From positions 744,001 through 808,000 of the forward strand of contig NZ_CP077092.1 of the NCBI RefSeq assembly GCF_014268585.2: a stretch of DNA of 64,000 nt, read 5' to 3'. The position numbers and the translations under genes are program-made. Shown piece after piece: positions 8,976-16,784 of this stretch. The first letter of the stretch is position 1. The number at the start of each line of letters is the position of its first letter. The notes below the pieces were generated by a model that had not been told where the DNA came from, made no database searches, and saw only the letters and a program-made list of their open reading frames with translations. This stretch comes from Pseudomonas iranensis (lineage in GTDB: Bacteria; Pseudomonadota; Gammaproteobacteria; Pseudomonadales; Pseudomonadaceae).

Positions 8976-10397
8976 ATGAAATTGTCGATGCCGCGATTCG
9001 ATCAAGCCCCTGTCTTGGTGGTCGGCGATGTCATGCTCGACCGTTACTGGCATGGCGGAACCTCACGGATTTCCCCTGAGGCACCGGTGCCGGTGGTCAA
9101 GGTCGAGCAGATCGAAGATCGCCCGGGCGGTGCCGCCAACGTGGCGCTCAACATTGCCGCGCTGGGCGCGCCGGCATCGCTGGTGGGCGTGACCGGCGAT
9201 GACGAAGCCGCCGACAGCCTGAGCAACAGTCTCAAGGGCGCCGGCGTGCGCGCCTTGTTCCAGCGCATCGCCCATCAACCTACCATCGTCAAGCTGCGGG
9301 TCATGAGCCGGCATCAGCAACTGCTGCGTATCGATTTCGAAGAGGTGTTCGCCACCGATGCGCTGGCACTGGCCGCGCAGGTCGACGAACTGCTGGAAGG
9401 CATCAAGGTGCTGGTGCTGTCGGATTACGGCAAAGGTGCGCTGAAGAATCATCAGACGCTGATCCAGGCCGCCCGTGCCAAAGGCATTCCGGTGCTGGCC
9501 GATCCCAAGGGCAAGGATTTTTCGATCTACCGCGGTGCCAGCCTGATCACGCCGAACCTCAGCGAGTTCGAAACCATCGTCGGTGGTTGCGCCGATGAGC
9601 ACGAACTGGTGAGCAAGGGTGCCGTCCTGATGCAGGACCTCGACCTCGGCGCACTGCTGGTGACCCGCGGCGAACACGGCATGACCTTGTTGCGCCCGGA
9701 TCATCCGGCGTTGCACCTGCCGGCCCGCGCCCGCGAAGTGTTCGACGTGACCGGTGCCGGCGATACGGTGATTTCGACCCTGGCCGCGGCCATTGCCGCT
9801 GGCGAAGAACTGCCGCACGCCGTGGCGCTGGCCAATCTGGCAGCAGGTATCGTCGTCGGCAAGCTCGGTACAGCAGCGATCAGCGCCCCGGAGCTGCGCC
9901 GCGCCATTCAGCGCGAAGAAGGTTCGGAGCGAGGTGTGCTGGGTCTTGAGCAACTACTGCTGGCGGTTGATGATGCCCGTGCGCACAACGAGCGGATTGT
10001 TTTCACCAATGGCTGCTTCGACATCCTCCATGCCGGCCACGTGACCTATCTGGAGCAGGCCCGCGCTCAAGGCGATCGTCTGATCGTCGCGGTCAACGAT
10101 GACGCCTCGGTCAGCCGCCTGAAAGGCCCGGGCCGGCCGATCAACAGCGTTGACCGACGCATGGCGGTACTCGCCGGTCTCGGCGCGGTGGACTGGGTGA
10201 TCAGCTTTTCTGAAGGCACGCCGGAAAACCTGCTGCGCGAGGTCAAGCCGGACGTGCTGGTCAAGGGTGGCGATTACGGCATCGATCAGGTAGTCGGCGC
10301 CGATATCGTCACCGCCTACGGCGGCACGGTGAAAGTGCTGGGGCTGGTGGAAAACAGCTCGACCACAGCAATCGTGGAAAAGATCCGCGGCCAATAA
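8976..10397 (+). CDS. hldE: Bifunctional heptose-7-P kinase / heptose-1-P adenylyltransferase
   Basis: A 473-residue fusion enzyme making ADP-heptose for the LPS inner core. ATG 8976 gives MKLSMPRFDQ, the family N-terminus; the in-frame ATG at 8958 is rejected as upstream extension. Residues 1 to about 318 are a ribokinase-like domain with the signature DVTGAGDTV near 257-265. Residues from about 340 are a nucleotidyltransferase with FTNGCFDILHAGH, the HxGH motif near 351. The kinase makes heptose 1,7-bisphosphate, a phosphatase acts, and the second domain adds AMP. A strong inverted repeat follows the stop and probably ends transcription. Confidence 0.97.
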   Translation: MKLSMPRFDQAPVLVVGDVMLDRYWHGGTSRISPEAPVPVVKVEQIEDRPGGAANVALNIAALGAPASLVGVTGDDEAADSLSNSLKGAGVRALFQRIAHQPTIVKLRVMSRHQQLLRIDFEEVFATDALALAAQVDELLEGIKVLVLSDYGKGALKNHQTLIQAARAKGIPVLADPKGKDFSIYRGASLITPNLSEFETIVGGCADEHELVSKGAVLMQDLDLGALLVTRGEHGMTLLRPDHPALHLPARAREVFDVTGAGDTVISTLAAAIAAGEELPHAVALANLAAGIVVGKLGTAAISAPELRRAIQREEGSERGVLGLEQLLLAVDDARAHNERIVFTNGCFDILHAGHVTYLEQARAQGDRLIVAVNDDASVSRLKGPGRPINSVDRRMAVLAGLGAVDWVISFSEGTPENLLREVKPDVLVKGGDYGIDQVVGADIVTAYGGTVKVLGLVENSSTTAIVEKIRGQ

Positions 10398-10404
10398 GCT
10401 CAAG

Positions 10405-10470
10405 AGATCGCAGCCTGCGCCAGCGCCTGCACAATTCTGTTCAGGCGCTGGCGCAGGCTGCGATCTTTTT
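10405..10470. repeat. Palindromic repeat / likely bidirectional terminator after hldE
   Basis: Two near-perfect arms, AGATCGCAGCCTGCGCCAGC and its complement, face each other across a short loop, ending in a run of T on the plus strand. The GATCGCAGCC core is shared with the repeat at 13526-13603. It lies between the converging hldE and Nudix-like genes, where it can end transcription from hldE. Confidence 0.8.
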
Positions 10471-10475
10471 GCTTT

Positions 10476-11444
10476 TCAGGAATTCACTTTCTTGCGCGGT
10501 ACGATTTTCTTCAGCAACTGCCTGGCCTTGCCGCGCAGGCGGGCCAGTCCAGTGGCCTTCTCCACTGGCGTCAGGCCCTGTTGGCGCAACCAGTCCTTCC
10601 AGCGAATCCGCTCATCGCGCACCAGCCAGCCATCCTGGCGGGCAAAGCTTTCAGCCAGATACAGACCGCGCGTACTCGCCGGATACAGCTGATCCTTTTT
10701 CAGGGTATACAACTCAGGCAGCGGCTGACCGTCGTGCAATGGCATCAAATACAGGTCAGGCCGTTTGCGATCGAGCCGCGCCACCAGTTGATCGCCTTCC
10801 AAGCGCTCGTCGACATGAAACAGGCTCAGGGATTTGGCTTCCTTGGGTACGTCCAGGCGCAGGTCATAGATCAATTGCAATGACGCCGTCGGCAAATGCA
10901 CGTAGGCCCGTGGCCGCTCCAGCAATTGCAGGTTGGCGCAGCGCACCGGCCGTGCCGAACCGGACAGCGGTGTCAGGCGAAACGGCAGCGCTTCGCGGTA
11001 ATGCAGCGCGGCGGAGTAGGGCGCGGGCAGCCAGGTGTCATTGAAACGCCCGCCGAGCCAGCCTTCCGGGGTTTCCAGCAGGCACTCTTCGGCAATTTCC
11101 TGAATCGCCGTGTGCAGCGGAATATTCAGCTCATGGGCCGGCACGTAGCCGGAAATCAGCTTCAGTACCACGTCGCCGCGATCCTGGCGACGCTGGCGCA
11201 CCAGCACCCAGTAATCGCGGTTCTGCCAATGCAGGGTCAGGCGCACGGACACGCCGAGGTTGGCCAGTTCCAGTGCGAAGCGCTCGCACTCGGCGACGCT
11301 GACCGGTTTACGCCGCTGCAGGGTCTGGGCGAAGTTCAGCGGCATGCCGACGCTCTGATAGCTCAGGCCTTCGGGCGTGGCTTCGACGAACAGCGGCAGC
11401 GTCTTGAAGTTGCTCGGGTTCTTGCGGATGAGCGTGCGCGGCAT
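10476..11444 (-). CDS. Conserved hypothetical protein with a degenerate Nudix-like box
   Basis: A 322-residue soluble protein, start ATG 11444. Similar Pseudomonas proteins are often labelled metal ABC transporter ATPase, but no Walker motif is visible, so that label is not supported. Residues 99-122 read like a Nudix box: G99, E105, then QEIAEECL at 115-122. The gap between the first glutamate and the second block is two residues longer than the canonical G-x5-E-x7-RE-U-x-EE-x-G-U, and the arginine is replaced by Q. The C-terminus is strongly basic (RQLLKKIVPRKKVN). The gene stands 32 bases upstream of, and in the same direction as, the aldo-keto reductase. Function unknown. Confidence 0.7.
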   Translation of the reverse strand: MPRTLIRKNPSNFKTLPLFVEATPEGLSYQSVGMPLNFAQTLQRRKPVSVAECERFALELANLGVSVRLTLHWQNRDYWVLVRQRRQDRGDVVLKLISGYVPAHELNIPLHTAIQEIAEECLLETPEGWLGGRFNDTWLPAPYSAALHYREALPFRLTPLSGSARPVRCANLQLLERPRAYVHLPTASLQLIYDLRLDVPKEAKSLSLFHVDERLEGDQLVARLDRKRPDLYLMPLHDGQPLPELYTLKKDQLYPASTRGLYLAESFARQDGWLVRDERIRWKDWLRQQGLTPVEKATGLARLRGKARQLLKKIVPRKKVNS

Positions 11445-11476
11445 ATCGGCTCCTGGCTTAAGGCCGCGGGGCGGCG

Positions 11477-12289
11477 TCAGTGACTACGCAGGACCTGGGC
11501 AACGGTCGCTACGTTATGGGCGAGGTGCAGCGGATTGATTGTGCCGACAATAGCACTGGCAACGCCGGGATGAGTGAACAGCAACTCGAAGCTGGCGCGC
11601 ACCGGATCGACTCCCGGACTCAGACAGACATGACCGCTGGCCAAGGCTTTTTTCACCAGAATGGCTTTGCCGTGGGCAGCAGCATAGTCAATGACCGCCT
11701 TTTCGTTTTGTTCGTTCAGATTGTAGGTGACCATCGCGCAGTCGCCTTGCTCCAGCGCTTTCAGCCCACCTTCGACGGTTTTCCCGGAAAAGCCGAAGCC
11801 GCGAATTTTGCCCTCGGCCTTCAGTGCGGCGAGGCTGGCGTAGACCTCTTCGTGCTCAAGGATGGCCATGTCGTTGCCGTCCGAGTGCACGAGGACCAGA
11901 TCGATGAAATCCGTTTCCAGACGTTGCAGGCTGCGCTCGACCGACATTCGCGTGTGCGCAGCGCTGAAGTCGTGGCGCGACAGGCCATCGGCAAACTCCT
12001 CGCCGACCTTGCTGACAATCACCCAATCCTGTCGCTGGCCGCGTAGCAGCGGGCCGAGGCGTTCTTCGCTGCGACCATAGGCCGGCGCGGTGTCGATCAG
12101 GTTGATGCCCAGATCCCGCGCCTGACGCAGCAGCATGCGCGCCTCGTCGTCTCCGGGAATCTGAAAGCCGTTGGGGTATTTCACCCCTTGATCGCGGCCG
12201 AGTTTGACCGTACCCAGGCCCAGCGGCGAAACCGACAGGCCGGTGCTGCCCAGCGGGCGATGCAGTTCGTGCAGAGTGGCGATGGTCAT
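11477..12289 (-). CDS. Aldo/keto reductase
   Basis: A 270-residue TIM-barrel oxidoreductase. Start ATG 12289 overlaps the stop of the upstream FAD gene (ATGA), so the two are translationally coupled. The catalytic tetrad is visible in order: IDTAPAYG (Asp, Tyr), VIVSKVGEEF (Lys) and LVLVHSDG (His). The end GVASAIVGTINPLHLAHN is the usual NADPH-binding segment. It reduces carbonyl groups; the substrate is unknown. Pairing with an FAD oxidoreductase suggests one small metabolic unit, which is inference from position only. Confidence 0.9.
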   Translation of the reverse strand: MTIATLHELHRPLGSTGLSVSPLGLGTVKLGRDQGVKYPNGFQIPGDDEARMLLRQARDLGINLIDTAPAYGRSEERLGPLLRGQRQDWVIVSKVGEEFADGLSRHDFSAAHTRMSVERSLQRLETDFIDLVLVHSDGNDMAILEHEEVYASLAALKAEGKIRGFGFSGKTVEGGLKALEQGDCAMVTYNLNEQNEKAVIDYAAAHGKAILVKKALASGHVCLSPGVDPVRASFELLFTHPGVASAIVGTINPLHLAHNVATVAQVLRSH

Positions 12290-13461
12290 GGCAGCAGTTG
12301 CTCCCACGCGGGTACACCGAGCGGCGGTTTCGGCAGCGGCGGCAGCGGTTCAGTCGCCTGCGGCTGGATGCCGTCGCGTTGCAACGAAGCGATGACGCGG
12401 TCGGCGAAGTCTGGCGCCAGTGCCAGTTTGGTCGGCCAGCCGACGAGCAAGCGACCTTCCTCGGCGAGGAACGCGTTGTCCGGGCGGGTCAGGCCGGTTT
12501 GCAGCGGCTCGGCGCGATCGACGCGCAGGGTCGCCCATCGCGTGGTGCTGAGGTCGATCCACGGCAGCAGCTGGGCGATTTCCTTCTGTGCGGTGGCAAT
12601 CTGTTCGGCCGGCTCGCGAGCCACGCCTTCGCTTTCGGCGATGTTACCGCCCATGTACCAGACCCACTGACCATCAGCCGCCGGATGCGTGGTCACGGTG
12701 ATGCGCGGCTTGGTGCCGCCGCCCAGGCAGTGCGCGTACAGCGGTTTCAAGCCGGGGCCTTTGGCGAGGATCATGTGCAGGGGGCGGCGCTGCATGGCCG
12801 GACGGCTCAGGCCCAAGGCTTCGAGCAGTTCGGCAGTACCGGCGCCGGCGCTGAGGACGATGCGCTGGGCGCGGATCTCACGGCCGTCGACTTTCAGGCC
12901 GACCAGCACGCCGGCTTCCAGCAGCGGCTCGATCACCTTACCGGCGAGCAGACCGTCACCGGCCAGCTCGGCCAGACGCTGGATCAGGCTCGGGACATCC
13001 ACCACCAGTTCGGCGAGGCGATAGACTTTGCCCTTGAAGCGCTTGTCTTGCAGGGCCAGCGGCAGCTCGTCGCCCTTGACCTGATCGACCCGGCCACGCA
13101 CGGCTTTGCTGGCGAAGAAACTGGTCAGATTGCCGGCCAAAGTGCCTGGCGACCACAGGTAATGGGCTTCGGACAGCAGGCGCACGCCGGACAGATCCAG
13201 CTCACCAGTCCCGGCCAGCGCTGCGCGCCAGCGTCGCGGCATGTCGGCGATCGCTTCAGAAGCGCCAGTCAGTGCGCCGTGCAGCGCGTACTTGGCGCCG
13301 CCGTGGATGATGCCCTGGGACTTCACGCTCTGCCCGCCACCGAGGCTGGCGCTTTCCACCAGCACGGTCGAAAAACCCTGACCGCGCAGGCGCGCATTCA
13401 GCCAGAGGCCGGCGACACCAGCGCCGACAATCAGAACGTCGGTGGAAATAACGGATGGCAT
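12286..13461 (-). CDS. FAD-dependent oxidoreductase (DAO family)
   Basis: A 391-residue protein with start ATG 13461. The N-terminus VLIVGAGVAGLWLNARL is a clear FAD-binding GxGxxG dinucleotide fold, and SQGIIHGGAKY at about 48-58 is the DAO-family flavin contact found in glycerol-3-phosphate dehydrogenase and L-2-hydroxyglutarate oxidase relatives. The C-terminal region has RLLVGWPTKLAL, near the second flavin contact. The substrate is unknown. It is the first gene of a two-gene unit with the aldo/keto reductase. Confidence 0.88.
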   Translation of the reverse strand: MPSVISTDVLIVGAGVAGLWLNARLRGQGFSTVLVESASLGGGQSVKSQGIIHGGAKYALHGALTGASEAIADMPRRWRAALAGTGELDLSGVRLLSEAHYLWSPGTLAGNLTSFFASKAVRGRVDQVKGDELPLALQDKRFKGKVYRLAELVVDVPSLIQRLAELAGDGLLAGKVIEPLLEAGVLVGLKVDGREIRAQRIVLSAGAGTAELLEALGLSRPAMQRRPLHMILAKGPGLKPLYAHCLGGGTKPRITVTTHPAADGQWVWYMGGNIAESEGVAREPAEQIATAQKEIAQLLPWIDLSTTRWATLRVDRAEPLQTGLTRPDNAFLAEEGRLLVGWPTKLALAPDFADRVIASLQRDGIQPQATEPLPPLPKPPLGVPAWEQLLP

Positions 13462-13525
13462 GCAGCGACCTCAGTGTTCAAGACGAGGGCGCAGTATACA
13501 GACTCAGACATCGGCCTCCGATGTC

Positions 13526-13603
13526 AAAAAAGATCGCAGCCTTCGGCAGCTCCTACCTTGGAATGCGTTACCTGTAGGAGCTGCCGAAGGCTGCGATCTT
13601 TTT
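13526..13603. repeat. Palindromic repeat between FAD gene and SMR gene
   Basis: Arms AGATCGCAGCCTTCGGCAGC and complement, with A-run and T-run flanks on the two sides, give a long hairpin that could end transcription in either direction. GATCGCAGCC with GGAGCTGCCGAAGG is a widespread intergenic repeat of fluorescent pseudomonads. It lies just before the stop of the SMR gene and upstream of the FAD gene. Confidence 0.8.
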
Positions 13604-13605
13604 CT

Positions 13606-13938
13606 TCAGTGCCCGGCAGTTTTCGAAAACAGCTGAATCACAACGACCCCCAGCACGATCAACGCCATCCCCAGCATCGCTGGTACGTCGAGCTTCTGCC
13701 CGTAAATGAACAGAGCGGCGACGCTGACCATGACAATGCCCATCCCCGCCCAGACCGCGTAGGCAACGCCCACCGGTACGGTACGCACCACCAGCGTCAG
13801 CATCCAGAATGCAATCCCGTAGCCGACAATCACCAGAATCAGCGGCAGCGGCGTGCTGAAGCCCTTGACCGCTTTCATCGAAACGGTGGCGATCACTTCG
13901 GCGCAGATGGCGATGGCCAGATAGACGTAAGCGTTCAT
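13606..13938 (-). CDS. Small multidrug resistance (SMR) efflux protein
   Basis: A 110-residue inner-membrane protein of four helices, the standard SMR length. Start ATG 13938 gives MNAYVYLAIAICAEVIATVSMK; the essential membrane glutamate is E14 of this helix, equivalent to E14 of EmrE. YAVWAGMGIV in helix three and LFIYGQKLDVPAMLG before helix four also match EmrE/QacE closely. It exchanges protons for lipophilic cations as an antiparallel dimer. The neighbouring LysR gene is divergent, 108 bases away, and could regulate it, but that is inference. Confidence 0.92.
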   Translation of the reverse strand: MNAYVYLAIAICAEVIATVSMKAVKGFSTPLPLILVIVGYGIAFWMLTLVVRTVPVGVAYAVWAGMGIVMVSVAALFIYGQKLDVPAMLGMALIVLGVVVIQLFSKTAGH

Positions 13939-14046
13939 GGTTGTGATCCTCAAATAAAACGTTGCTTGCTGAGGTGACATTCTAGGGACTGCTCAGATGG
14001 GGTAAAGTCATTACCTATCTGTTCTGGAGATGGGTTGGTAGCAAGC

Positions 14047-14943
14047 ATGCAATGGAATCTCGAGCAGCTGCGGGTATTTGTCGACGTTGCAGAACAGCGA
14101 TCTTTTTCCGCCGTGGCACGTCGACAACGCAAGGCGCAGTCGGCGATCAGCAGCGCCGTTGCGATGCTCGAAGAGGATTTGGGCGTGAGCCTGTTCGAAC
14201 GCAGCAGCGGTCGGCAGCCGATGCTCACCGAGGCGGGCGCGGCATTGCTGGAAGAGGCCCGCGAAGTGTTGCGCCAGTGCGAGCGCCTCAACGGCAGGGC
14301 CATGGCGATGCTGCGCGGTCAGGAGGCGCAGTTGCGAGTGGCTCAGGACGAGGCGATGCCGTATCAGGCGCTGGTGGAAAGTTTCGGTGAACTGGCCGAG
14401 CAGTTTCCCAGCCTGGAAGTGCAACTGACCAGCGCCGCCCAGGGTGAAGTTGCGCGCAAACTGGTCGAACGTCGCGCCGACCTCGGCCTTCTGTTCTATC
14501 ACGATGAAATCCCCGAAGCCCTTGAGCGGCGCGTACTGGGTCGAGTGGAAATGGTCACGGTCTGCGGTGTCAATCATCCGCTGGCGCAGCAGGCCTACGT
14601 GACCTGCCAGCAACTGGCGCAGCACCGTCAATTGCTGATGTCGACGCAGACCAGCGTCTATCCCGGCAACGAGCCGGCCAGCCCACAGGTGTGGCGCGCC
14701 GACAGCTTTTACGTGATGTCCGAATGGCTGGTGCGCGATCTCGGTTGGGCGTGGTTGCCGCGCCACGTTGTGCAGTACTCGGCGTATCAGGGCCAAATGG
14801 TTGAACTCGATAGCGAATGGACGCCGCCGGCATTGGTGGTGGAACTGGTCTGGCGCCGCGACGAACCGCTCGGCCCGGCCGCGCGCTGGCTGGCGGAACG
14901 TTTTGCCGTGCACTTGCGGGCGATCGGCGACAAAAGCCGATAA
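14047..14943 (+). CDS. LysR-type transcriptional regulator
   Basis: A 298-residue regulator. ATG 14047 begins the conserved MQWNLEQLRVFVDVAEQRS; a TTG at 14035 in frame has a better placed GGAGA and is a real alternative adding four residues. The N-terminal winged helix-turn-helix spans about 1-60 (SFSAVARRQRKAQSAISSAV is the recognition region), and the rest is a periplasmic-binding-like effector domain. It diverges from the SMR efflux gene, the usual LysR arrangement for controlling a neighbour. The stop lies 11 bases before waaA. The effector is unknown. Confidence 0.9.
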   Translation: MQWNLEQLRVFVDVAEQRSFSAVARRQRKAQSAISSAVAMLEEDLGVSLFERSSGRQPMLTEAGAALLEEAREVLRQCERLNGRAMAMLRGQEAQLRVAQDEAMPYQALVESFGELAEQFPSLEVQLTSAAQGEVARKLVERRADLGLLFYHDEIPEALERRVLGRVEMVTVCGVNHPLAQQAYVTCQQLAQHRQLLMSTQTSVYPGNEPASPQVWRADSFYVMSEWLVRDLGWAWLPRHVVQYSAYQGQMVELDSEWTPPALVVELVWRRDEPLGPAARWLAERFAVHLRAIGDKSR

Positions 14944-14954
14944 ACTCCGCCGCC

Positions 14955-16229
14955 ATGAATAGAACTCTCTACACCGCGCTGTTTTACCTGGGGCTGCCAT
15001 TGGTGGCGATTCGGCTGTGGCTGCGCGCGCGCAAGGCGCCGGCGTATGCCAAGCGCATTGGCGAGCGCTTTACTCTTGGCATGCCGACCTTGCAGCCCGG
15101 CGGCATCTGGGTGCACGCGGTGTCGGTGGGCGAAAGCATTGCCGCCGCGCCGATGATCCGCGCGCTGCTGGAACGCTATCCGGCGCTGCCGATCACCGTG
15201 ACCTGCATGACCCCGACCGGTTCGGAGCGGATTCAGGCACTGTTCGCCAACGAGGCGCGCATTCAACACTGCTATCTGCCGTATGACTTGCCTTGTGCGG
15301 CGGCACGTTTTCTGGATCACGTGCAGCCGAAACTGGCGGTGATCATGGAAACCGAGCTGTGGCCCAACCACATTCATCAGTGTGCCAAGCGCGGGATTCC
15401 GGTGGCGCTGGCCAATGGGCGGTTGTCGCAGCGTTCCGCCAAAGGCTATGGCCGCTTCAGCAAACTCACCGCGCCTATGCTTGCCGAGATGAGCCTGTTG
15501 GCGGTGCAGACCGAAGCCGAGGCCCAGCGCTTCCGCGATCTCGGCGCGCGGCCTGAATCTGTCGAGGTCACCGGTTCGATCAAGTTCGACCTGACCATCG
15601 ACCCGCAACTGTTGCAGCGTGCAGCCGATCTGCGTAGCCAGTGGCAGGCACAGGATCGTCCCGTGTGGATCGCCGCGAGCACTCACGAAGGCGAAGACGA
15701 AGTGGTGCTCGACGCCCATCGTCGCCTGTTGGCCAATCATCCGGATGCATTATTGATTCTGGTGCCGCGTCATCCGGAGCGCTTCAATTCGGTGTTCGAC
15801 CTGTGCCAGCGCGAAGGTTTCGCCACGGTACGTCGCTCGACCGGGGCCAATGTCGATGCGCAGACGAGCGTGCTGCTTGGCGACACCATGGGCGAGTTGC
15901 TGTTTCTCTATGCCCTGGCCGACAGCGCATTTGTCGGCGGCAGTCTGGTGCCGAATGGCGGGCACAACCTGCTCGAACCCGCCGCGCTGGCGAAACCGGT
16001 ACTCAGCGGCCCACACCTGTTCAACTTCCTCGACATCGCCGCGCAACTGCGCGAAGCCGGGGCGTTGGCCGAAGTGGATGATGCCGAAGGCCTCGCAGTC
16101 GAGGTGCAGCGCTTGTTCGAACTGCCGCGTGATGCGCAGCGCATGGCCGAGGCCGGGCTGGCGGTGATGCGGCGCAATCAGGGCGCATTGCAGCGGCTGC
16201 TGGATGGTTTGGCGCGGCTGATCCAATAG
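14955..16229 (+). CDS. waaA: Kdo transferase (WaaA/KdtA)
   Basis: A 424-residue enzyme, close to E. coli WaaA at 425. Start ATG 14955 follows the LysR stop by 11 bases. An N-terminal membrane helix LYTALFYLGLPLVAIRLWL is followed by the GT-B fold with WVHAVSVGESIAA (catalytic Glu region near 60) and GGSLVPNGGHNLLEPAAL near 330-350, which binds CMP-Kdo. It adds Kdo residues to lipid IVA at the inner membrane. The last ten codons are copied 386 bases downstream within a repeat field, described separately. Confidence 0.97.
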   Translation: MNRTLYTALFYLGLPLVAIRLWLRARKAPAYAKRIGERFTLGMPTLQPGGIWVHAVSVGESIAAAPMIRALLERYPALPITVTCMTPTGSERIQALFANEARIQHCYLPYDLPCAAARFLDHVQPKLAVIMETELWPNHIHQCAKRGIPVALANGRLSQRSAKGYGRFSKLTAPMLAEMSLLAVQTEAEAQRFRDLGARPESVEVTGSIKFDLTIDPQLLQRAADLRSQWQAQDRPVWIAASTHEGEDEVVLDAHRRLLANHPDALLILVPRHPERFNSVFDLCQREGFATVRRSTGANVDAQTSVLLGDTMGELLFLYALADSAFVGGSLVPNGGHNLLEPAALAKPVLSGPHLFNFLDIAAQLREAGALAEVDDAEGLAVEVQRLFELPRDAQRMAEAGLAVMRRNQGALQRLLDGLARLIQ

Positions 16230-16245
16230 TCGCTTGGAATATTAC

Positions 16246-16378
16246 TGTGGTGAGGGGATTCATCCCCGCTGGGTTGCGAAGCAGCCCCAAAACCATTCAG
16301 CGCGGTCATTCAGAAAAACCGTGTCCACCGCTATTGCGACTGCTGCGCAGCCGAACGGGGATAAATCCCCTCACCACA
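16246..16378. repeat. Large palindromic repeat, copy 1 of 3
   Basis: The element starts with TGTGGTGAGGGGATTCATCC and ends with the complementary GGATAAATCCCCTCACCACA; an inner pair, GGGTTGCGAAGCAGCC and GCTGCGCAGCC, extends the fold. As RNA or single-stranded DNA it would make a very long cruciform. It starts 17 bases after the waaA stop. The whole 16230-16784 gap holds three such copies and no gene. Confidence 0.85.
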
Positions 16379-16414
16379 GGGGTTCATTCCAGATTGTTCA
16401 TGGCCGGTCCTTAC

Positions 16415-16546
16415 TGTGGCGAGGGGATTTATCCCCGCTGGGTTGCGAAGCAGCCCCAAAACCATTCAACACGGTGATTCAGTTAGATCTGGCAAGTCGG
16501 ATTTACGACTGCTGCGCAGCCGGACGGGGATAAATCCCCTCGCCAC
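16415..16546. repeat. Large palindromic repeat, copy 2 of 3
   Basis: Same element as copy 1 with TGTGGCGAGG and CCTCGCCACA at the ends. The paired change T to C on one arm and A to G on the other keeps the stem base-paired, a compensatory change that argues for selection or mechanism acting on the fold. It is followed by a conserved flank, GGGGATTCATTCCAGATTG, seen after all three copies with small changes. Confidence 0.85.
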
Positions 16547-16585
16547 AGGGGATTCATTCCAGATTGTTCATGGCCGTGCCTTTGG

Positions 16586-16615
16586 CTGGATGGTCTGGCG
16601 CGGCTGATCCAATAG
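16586..16615 (+). pseudogene. Duplicated 3' end of waaA
   Basis: Thirty bases encoding LDGLARLIQ and a stop repeat the last codons of waaA at 16200-16229 with one mismatch (TTT to TCT across the codon boundary). The similarity continues past the stop through TCGCTTGGAATATTACTG into repeat copy 3, so the duplicated segment includes the gene end and the palindrome, with an offset of 386 bases. It has no start and is not expected to be expressed. Confidence 0.85.
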
Positions 16616-16631
16616 TCGCTTGGAATATTAC

Positions 16632-16764
16632 TGTGGTGAGGGGATTCATCCCCGCTGGGTTGCGAAGCAGCCCCGAAACCATTCGACGCGGTGATTCAGT
16701 CAGATCTGGCAAGCCGGATTCACGACTGCTGCGCAGCCGGACGGGGATAAATCCCCTCACCACA
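16632..16764. repeat. Large palindromic repeat, copy 3 of 3
   Basis: Near-identical to copy 1 over its first 50 bases and to copy 2 in its centre (GTGATTCAGT and AGATCTGGCAAG are shared with copy 2). This mosaic suggests recombination or gene conversion among the copies. It ends 20 bases before the stop of the converging TolC-like gene, so the array sits between two convergent genes and may act as terminator for both. Confidence 0.85.
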
Positions 16765-16784
16765 GGGGATTCATTCCAGATTGC

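Noticed and set aside
12298..13977. A 559-codon plus-strand frame across the FAD and SMR genes
   Set aside because: Runs through two well supported genes and a palindromic repeat; Q- and H-rich shadow.
16246..16764. Three similar repeats considered as a CRISPR array
   Set aside because: The units are about 133-base palindromes with no short direct repeats and unique spacers, and no cas gene is near.
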